Shown piece after piece: positions 59,301-64,000 of a DNA stretch of 64,000 nt. The stretch's first letter is position 1. Each line of letters starts with the position of its first letter. A model generated the notes under the pieces. That model was given only the letters and a program-made list of their open reading frames with translations, searched no databases and was not told the origin of the DNA. The stretch is from Paraescarpia echinospica (taxonomy: Eukaryota > Annelida > Polychaeta > Sabellida > Siboglinidae), in contig CM034541.1 of assembly GCA_020002185.1 (NCBI GenBank), positions 33,293,852 through 33,357,851 on the forward strand, read 5' to 3'. Position numbers and translations under genes: made by a program.

Positions 59301-62300
59301 GTTACAAGGTCAGATAAAAAGGGTGGTGTCCACATCACTGAATCCAACTGACCCATGCGGCATACAGAACAATACTTGTTATTTGAAATTAAATCATGCC
59401 TCAGTTGATCATTTTCTAAATCCGAAAGTGAAATAAAACTGCGAGTTTATATGTTAAATGTGTGTATTAGGTGTCATTGTGTAACATTTTTGTGAAACCA
59501 CATGATGTGGTGATTAAAGAAGTGTGTGGAGACTTTGGGTTAACATTCCTTGTGGTGTTTTATTATAATTAACATCACGAGTCACCCACAAATCTTTCTC
59601 TGTTGTTTTTGTATATAAATAAAAAAAATTATTATTCCATATTTTCCAGCACTTGTAGAGACGTTGAAAACCGACTCTGACAACCCAGCAACCCTGTTCT
59701 GGATACTGGCGATATTTGGAACTTTAGGATCCTTCATAGTTCTCTGTGTCTGCGCTGTTGGTGTGGTCGAATGTGTCGTATCTGTGAAGAAGTGTCGAAC
59801 CAGCAGTCAACATGACTCTGGTAGGTTCATGTACTTATATAATTGAAGGATTTCAGGGCAAAACGCAATATTGGTTTTGAAAAAACTCAACTTTTGTGTT
59901 TCATCTTCTCAAAGGTTAAATAAGAACTTGTATATAAAGTTGGAATATACTAAGAATCCAATGTCAAAGAGAATGGTAGAAAATTGTGAAATGTTTTTTG
60001 CAGGTTTGTTGTACTGAAAATGATGGTAAAAGATTTTGTTATCAAAATGCAATATATCCACATCTTTTTTTGTCAAAACGTGATATATCCATGCGCCATC
60101 ACTAGATGTAGTGGAAACAGCGACAAGGTGATGCTCATTGGGTGAAATGTATATATCGCATTTTGATGAAAAAATACGGATGGCATTTATTACATTTTGA
60201 AAACAAATGCTCTTTTGTGCATGTTGTCTAATGGGATTTGTCGCATATTGGTATAAATCACTGGCTTAACACTTATTAACATATGGTTAAACAAACGTTT
60301 CATCCCTGTTTGGGCAAAATTTCAGAAATGGTATTTATTACGTTCTGTCCTGAAACTCTTCCATTTCTCTACTGATTACATACGCGGCTACATCTCCCGT
60401 GACTCTGAAAATATCCAACACAATCTCCCGTGACTCTGAAAATATCCAACACAATCTCCCGTGACTCTGAAAAAGTCCAACACAATCCCCCTTGACTGTG
60501 AAAATGTCCAACACAATCTCCCTTGACTCTGAAAATATCCAACACAATCCCCCTTGACTGTGAAAATATCCAACACAATCCCCCTTGACTCTGAAAATAT
60601 CCAACACAATCCCCCTTGACTCTGAAAATGTCCAACACAATCTCCCTTGACTCTGAAAATATCCAACACAATCCCCCTTGACTGTGAAAATATCCAACAC
60701 AATCCCCCTTGACTGTGAAAATATCCAACACAATCTCCCTTGACTCTGAAAATATCCAACACAATCCCCCTTGACTCTGAAAATGTCCAACACAATCTCC
60801 CTTGACTCTGAAAATATCCAACACAATCCCCCTTGACTGTGAAAATATCCAACACAATCCCCCTTGACTGTGAAAATATCCAACACAATCTCCCTTGACT
60901 CTGAAAATATCCAACACAATCCCCCTTGACTCTGAAAATGTCCAACACAATCTCCCTTGACTCTGAAAATATCCAACACAATCCCCCTTGACTGTGAAAA
61001 TATCCAACACAATCCCCCTTGACTGTGAAAATATCCAACACAATCTCCCTTGACTCTGAAAATATCCAACACAATCCCCCTTGACTGTGAAAATGTCCAA
61101 CACAATCTCCCTTGACTCTGAAAATATCCAACACAATCCCCCTTGACTGAAAATATCCAACACAATCTCCCTTCACTCTGAAAATATCCAACATAATCCC
61201 CCTTGACTCTGAAAATATCCAACACAATCCCCCTTGACTCTGAAAATATCCAACACAATCTCCCTTGACTGTGAAAATATCCAACACAATCCCCTTTGAC
61301 TGTGAAAATGTCCAACACAATCTCCCTTGACTCTGAAAATATCCAACTCAATCCCCCTTGACTGTGAAAATATCCAATACAATCCCCCTTGACTGTAAAA
61401 ATATCCAACACAATCTCCCTTGACTCTGAAAATATCCAACGCAATCCCCCTTGACTGTGAAAATGTCCAACACAATCTCCCTGACTCTGAAAATATCCAA
61501 CACAATCCCCCTTAACTGTGAAAATATCCAACACAATCTCCCTTGACTCTGAAAATATCCAACACAATCTCCCTTGACTGTGAAAATATCCAACACAATC
61601 CCCCTTGACTGTGAAAATGTCCAACACAATCTCCCTTGACTCTGAAAATATCCAACTCAATCCCCCTTGACTGTGAAAATATCCAACACAATCCCCCTTG
61701 ACTGTAAAAATATCCAACACAATCTCCCTTGACTCTGAAAATATCCAACGCAATCCCCCTTGACTGTGAAAATGTCCAACACAATCTCCCTTGACTCTGA
61801 AAATATCCAACACAATCCCCCTTAACTGTGAAAATATCCAACACAATCCCCCTTGACTGTGAAAATATCCAACACAATCTCCCTTGACTCTGAAAATATC
61901 CAACACAATCTCCCTTGACTGAAAATATCCAACACAATCCCCCTTGACTGTGAAAATATCCAACACAATCCCCCTTGACTGTGAAAATATCCAACACAAT
62001 CCCCCTTGACTGTAAAAATATCCAACACAATCTCCCTTGACTCTGAAAATATCCAACGCAATCCCCCTTGACTGTGAAAATGTCCAACACAATCTCCCTT
62101 GACTCTGAAAATATCCAACACAATCCCCCTTAACTGTGAAAATATCCAACACAATCCCCCTTGACTGTGAAAATATCCAACACAATCTCCCTTGACTCTG
62201 AAAATATCCAACACAATCTCCCTTGACTGAAAATGTCCAACACAATCTTCCTTGACTGTGAAAATATCCAACACAATCCCCCTTGACTGTGAAAATAGCC

Positions 62301-62832
62301 AACACAATCTCCCTCGACTCTGAAAATATCCAACACAATCTCCCTTGACTGAAAATATCCAACACAATCTTCCTTGACTGTGAAAATGTCCAACACAATC
62401 TCCCTTGACTGGGAAATTTGCTCCCTTCCCTTATACACTTCAATAAATCTCCAACACTTACACTATTCCCTTGACTTCATAAATTGTCCCCCTCTCCGTC
62501 TTCTCAAGATATTTTTGACTGCAGCTGATAAAAACAACCGTGCTGGTTAGTGTTAGGAGCCATCCATAAACTATTTAAACTTTTTTCACACACACCAGGC
62601 CTTTCAGCCACCAACTGCCATATTTTTTTTACACTATATCATTATCACATACAACACATTGTTTTCAGCCAATGAGAATGCAGGTATGGAATCAAGTGAC
62701 GTTGAGGGGAACCATTCAAGCCAGCCATCCAATGAGGGACAGGCTAACTCTGCCTACCAGCCAGATGACGGACTTGCCTACCAACAAGGTGCTTGTGTCA
62801 TGGTGTGCACAGCTGCCAGCTTGAGTAAGTGA
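50268..62832 (+). CDS. TNF-receptor-like single-CRD type I membrane protein (4 exons, 3' end uncertain)
   Basis: Four exons join in frame to 198 residues if the stop at 62830-62832 is used. Layout: signal peptide 1 to about 18 (MEPVHLPLLLVLLVSSPYC); a Cys-rich module at 29-76 with C29-x12-C42-x2-C45-x2-C48, C50-x8-C59, C70 and C76; a short stalk; a membrane span at about 103-127 (LFWILAIFGTLGSFIVLCVC); a basic stop-transfer VKKCR; and a Ser/Asn/Gln-rich tail. The C-x12-C-x2-C-x2-C spacing is that of the lone CRD of Fn14/TNFRSF12A and close to BCMA/TACI. No death domain and no clear TRAF-binding motif is seen in the visible tail. A receptor role is inferred from architecture only. Confidence 0.7.
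50899..51097 (+). CDS. TNFR-like gene exon 2 (cysteine-rich module)
   Basis: 199 bp, ASSVFRHCPSGQILSAVDSL then CYTCSPCACPDSVVQDGCLA and SSHACLPMQTC. Eight or more cysteines in 50 residues. Acceptor TTTCAG, donor GCAC|GTAGGT. Confidence 0.85.
51300..51427 (-). repeat. Dispersed repeat, partner of 11098-11195
   Basis: The minus strand shares GGGAAAATGGGA, ATATTGCCAATAAA and AAACTGGATGTTTTGTTT with 11098-11195 in the same order. Confidence 0.6.
52015..53105. mobile_element. Possible TIR element with CCTTGAAA motifs
   Basis: Left end AGGGTCCATACCGGTCCTTG and inverted right end AGGATCCGTACACG are similar for about 14 bases, and CTTGAAA/CCTTGAAT motifs cluster at both ends. The minus strand near the right end reads FKAISRLFKSNERKIQGYLA, a pattern I cannot assign. 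Boundaries are approximate. Confidence 0.3.
53346..53396. repeat. 17-bp tandem repeat, 3 copies
   Basis: CATGACAAGGGCAGCAT in three consecutive perfect copies. Confidence 0.95.
53491..54692. repeat. 56-bp minisatellite, about 21 copies
   Basis: The unit joins GGTTATAGAGACAGCAGGGA, CAGTCTAATAGGAGGACC and AGAGTGGAGGGTGGACTG. Variants (CACGAATAGTCTAATAAGTG; ACACCAGGGACAG) recur as a block at about 54220, 54400 and 54510, showing higher-order duplication. Confidence 0.95.
55950..56110 (+). repeat. Pyrimidine-rich stretch
   Basis: CTCCC/CTTTCC-rich sequence with a similar counterpart at 56870-57000. Frames here are Ser/Pro/Leu-rich and look compositional. Confidence 0.4.
56212..56530 (-). repeat. 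tRNA-derived SINE, near full length, inverted
   Basis: On the minus strand: GTGGCACAGTGGTAGAGCAT (A-box region), AGGTTAAAATCC (decayed B box), GGCAAGTTCACTCCACACTG, GGCTGAATGTTTCCCAGGGA, TTTGCCGGGGAGTAAAGT and a tail GGACTGGATACTGCGCTATA ending TAAGAACT. Same family as 14835, 42855 and 62922. Confidence 0.85.
57690..57800 (-). repeat. SINE fragment, second family
   Basis: CCATTTCCTGTGTGGGATTT then CATAGACTGATAGAGC resembles the SINE body at 26690-26760. Confidence 0.4.
58558..58803 (+). pseudogene. LINE polyprotein C-terminal fragment
   Basis: KYVNGLVPQ, stop, then CYDTRNASQLKSPKARTSYY, QRSFSVSDLKLWNNLSYDIQ and NS. The YDTRN...R-T-x-Y-x-x-R-S-F-S-V-x-x-x-x-LWN-x-L pattern is the extreme C-terminus of CR1/L2/jockey-type reverse transcriptases. 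It is 5' truncated and interrupted. Confidence 0.85.
59650..59820 (+). CDS. TNFR-like gene exon 3 (transmembrane)
   Basis: 171 bp, VETLKTDSDNPATLFWILAI then FGTLGSFIVLCVCAVGVVEC and VVSVKKCRTSSQHDS. Acceptor TTTCCAG, donor CTCTG|GTAGGT. Confidence 0.8.
60389..62411. repeat. 31-bp minisatellite, about 65 copies
   Basis: The unit joins GACTCTGAAAATATCCAACA and CAATCTCCCTT. Two main variants alternate: CTCTG with CTCCC and CTGTG with CCCCC, in recurring multi-unit blocks. Because 31 is 1 modulo 3, the minus-strand frame stays open for 701 codons while cycling through all three readings of the unit (CVGYFHSQG, IVLDIF, GRLCWIFS). It fills most of intron 3 of the TNFR-like gene. Confidence 0.95.
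62669..62832 (+). CDS. TNFR-like gene exon 4 (cytoplasmic tail)
   Basis: ANENAGMESSDVEGNHSSQP, SNEGQANSAYQPDDGLAYQQ, then GACVMVCTAASLSK and stop at 62830-62832. Acceptor TTTTCAG. A good donor TTGA|GTAAGT at 62825 overlaps the last codons, so the exon may instead end at 62824 and continue right of the window. Confidence 0.65.
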
Positions 62833-62921
62833 CATTTTGTTTTTGATCCATATATTGTGATGTAACCATTGTTTTATATTTATGGATCATAAAGTTGGAA
62901 GTCTAGAGACATACCCGGTGT

Positions 62922-63212
62922 GAACCTCAGTGGCACAGTGGCTAGAGCGGCAGACTCAATCGAGATAACCTGGGTTCAAATCCTGTGCTACCATTTTGAA
63001 CCTTAGGCAAGTTCATTCACTCCATATTGCTCCAGATCAGACAGTGGGTGATATTTGTGTATGAATAGTTTTCATGCATTAATCGCAGCATTGCTAAATG
63101 CTTCACAGAGAAGTCAAGATGGTGTTCGATTGAACAGGTCTGCCAGGGAGTAAAGTTTGTAGTGCTTTGAAATTTGAGCAGTTCTAAGGACTGGATATTG
63201 CATTGTATAAGA
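62922..63212 (+). repeat. tRNA-derived SINE, full length
   Basis: Head GTGGCACAGTGGCTAGAGCG (A-box) and GGGTTCAAATCC (perfect B box), body GGCAAGTTCATTCACTCCAT, then GCTAAATGCTTCACAGAGAA, CAAGATGGTGTTCGATTGAA, GGTCTGCCAGGGAGTAAAGT and tail GTTCTAAGGACTGGATATTG. This is the clearest copy of the family in the window. Confidence 0.9.
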
Positions 63213-63318
63213 ACTTAATTTTTAATCCTTTAGGCCGAAAGTCCAATGGACTTATGCCATCACTCTGCGTCCGCCATGCGCCATCCGCGTTAGCTGCCAT
63301 ATCTCAGAAACCGTTCAG

Positions 63319-63548
63319 CAACTTTTTCTATAATTTTGCAAAGACGTATCTTAGAGTACTGCCACTATGCAAGAGAAATCTGTATTTGACTGAATCAATC
63401 AAGGCCCCCAAAACTGGTAAATTTTCACATTTTGCCTCTTTAGTAACTTTTCCTCTGATTTTGCAGAGACATTTCATGTGGTAGTGCCACTATATACAAG
63501 AAATCTGTATTTGATTGAATCATTCTAAGGGCACCTCAGGGCCCCCCA
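63319..63548. repeat. Diverged direct duplication, about 100 bp x 2
   Basis: GATTTTGCAGAGAC, AGTGCCACTATATACAAGAA and ATCTGTATTTGATTGAATCA in the second half correspond to ATTTTGCAAAGACG, ACTGCCACTATGCAAGAGAA and ATCTGTATTTGACTGAATCA in the first. Both end in GGCCCCC. The upstream GGCCGAAAGTCCAATGGAC may belong to the same dispersed repeat. Confidence 0.7.
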
Positions 63549-64000
63549 AAATGCAAAATTGTCCTGCTATTTCCCTACTGCTGCCTCATGCAGCCACTGA
63601 TCTCTATTTATAACTGGATTGTGGACTTTGCCCTGATCACTGGGGTGGCTGAGTGGAGCAGCCAGCTGTAAATCTGTGTATTGGGCTAGCCTTGGCTCAC
63701 TGCTTGCCATTGCCCCAGTGTCAAACTGAATGCCTCCATGTGGGCTGTAACTATAATGTGAATCCCTATTACACTGGCAGAACCTGAGAAACTTCAAAAC
63801 AGCAATAGACATAATTATCAATGCAATGTAACGATATGATCTAGAATTAAAATAAAATAACTTAGATATAAAATAATATATAAAATCTAATAACTTAGGT
63901 ATACTCGAAAAGGTTAAAGCATATTTAGCCAACATTATAAGGATTATTATTAAGATGTTTTACTATACATGTTGCAGCTATTACTGCACTCCAATTGAAT
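63549..64000. other. Right edge, no gene recognised
   Basis: AT-rich toward the end. A minus-strand frame of 122 codons (63567-63935) has no recognisable content. Could hold intron or 3' sequence of the TNFR-like gene. Confidence 0.4.

Larger units (their letters stand above)
51098..59649. other. Large intron 2 of the TNFR-like gene
   Basis: 8.5 kb. Contents: an inverted dispersed repeat (51300-51427), a possible TIR element (52015-53105), a 17-bp triplet (53346-53396), the 56-bp minisatellite, an inverted SINE, two pyrimidine-rich stretches (about 55950-56110 and 56870-57000) and a LINE tail. I saw no convincing additional exon, although an extra CRD or stalk exon cannot be excluded. Confidence 0.5.

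Noticed and set aside
60338..62443. 701-codon minus-strand frame
   Set aside because: Produced by the 31-bp minisatellite; overlapping frames give the same repeated peptides, and it lies antisense in an intron.
62930..63005. Functional tRNA gene
   Set aside because: A- and B-box-like sequences are present but the cloverleaf is poor and it is fused to a SINE body.

Overview
This 64 kb window is animal nuclear DNA, most likely from an invertebrate bilaterian; a lophotrochozoan and an invertebrate deuterostome both fit, and I cannot place it further. The evidence is: spliced genes with GT-AG introns, metazoan families (AP-3 beta, SCAMP, a TNF-receptor-like protein), tRNA-derived SINEs, decayed LINE reverse transcriptase pieces, many TIR transposon remnants, and about ten minisatellite arrays inside introns. 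Coding DNA is only a few percent. Nearly every long open frame in the arrays is a repeat artefact.

Three host genes are visible. (1) Minus strand, from about 20.9 kb off the left edge: the first 12 coding exons (419 codons, all splice phases consistent) of the AP-3 adaptor complex beta subunit. (2) Plus strand, 25.8-42.0 kb: a complete SCAMP gene with NPF repeats, a coiled coil, four membrane spans and the E-peptide between spans 2 and 3. It carries two interchangeable versions (7a/7b) of the exon for the fourth span, which look mutually exclusive. (3) Plus strand, 50.3-62.8 kb: a small type I membrane protein with a signal peptide, one Fn14-like cysteine-rich module and a single membrane span. 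Its 3' end is either a stop at 62832 or further exons to the right.

AP3B and SCAMP lie head to head, about 4.9 kb apart start to start. As I recall it, human AP3B1 and SCAMP1 have the same order and orientation on 5q14.1, so this may be an ancient linkage of two endosomal and secretory trafficking genes.

Two minisatellites were built from exon-intron junctions. In SCAMP intron 5, about 20 tandem units of roughly 49 bp repeat the end of exon 5 (the E-peptide codons) with its 5' splice site. In the AP3B intron next to exon 6, about 14 units of 55 bp repeat the 3' splice site and the start of exon 6. Other arrays have units of 52, 32, 48, 56, 31, about 19, 17 and 11 bp.

Mobile elements include: a 5.3 kb TIR element flanked by TTAA (12679-17970); a piggyBac-like MITE; four TA-flanked Tc1/mariner-type elements; two hAT-like elements with near-perfect or exact 8-bp target duplications, one holding a transposase C-terminal fragment; LINE fragments; and two SINE families. 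Several near-perfect fold-back palindromes are also present. I saw no CRISPR, rRNA or intact tRNA gene.
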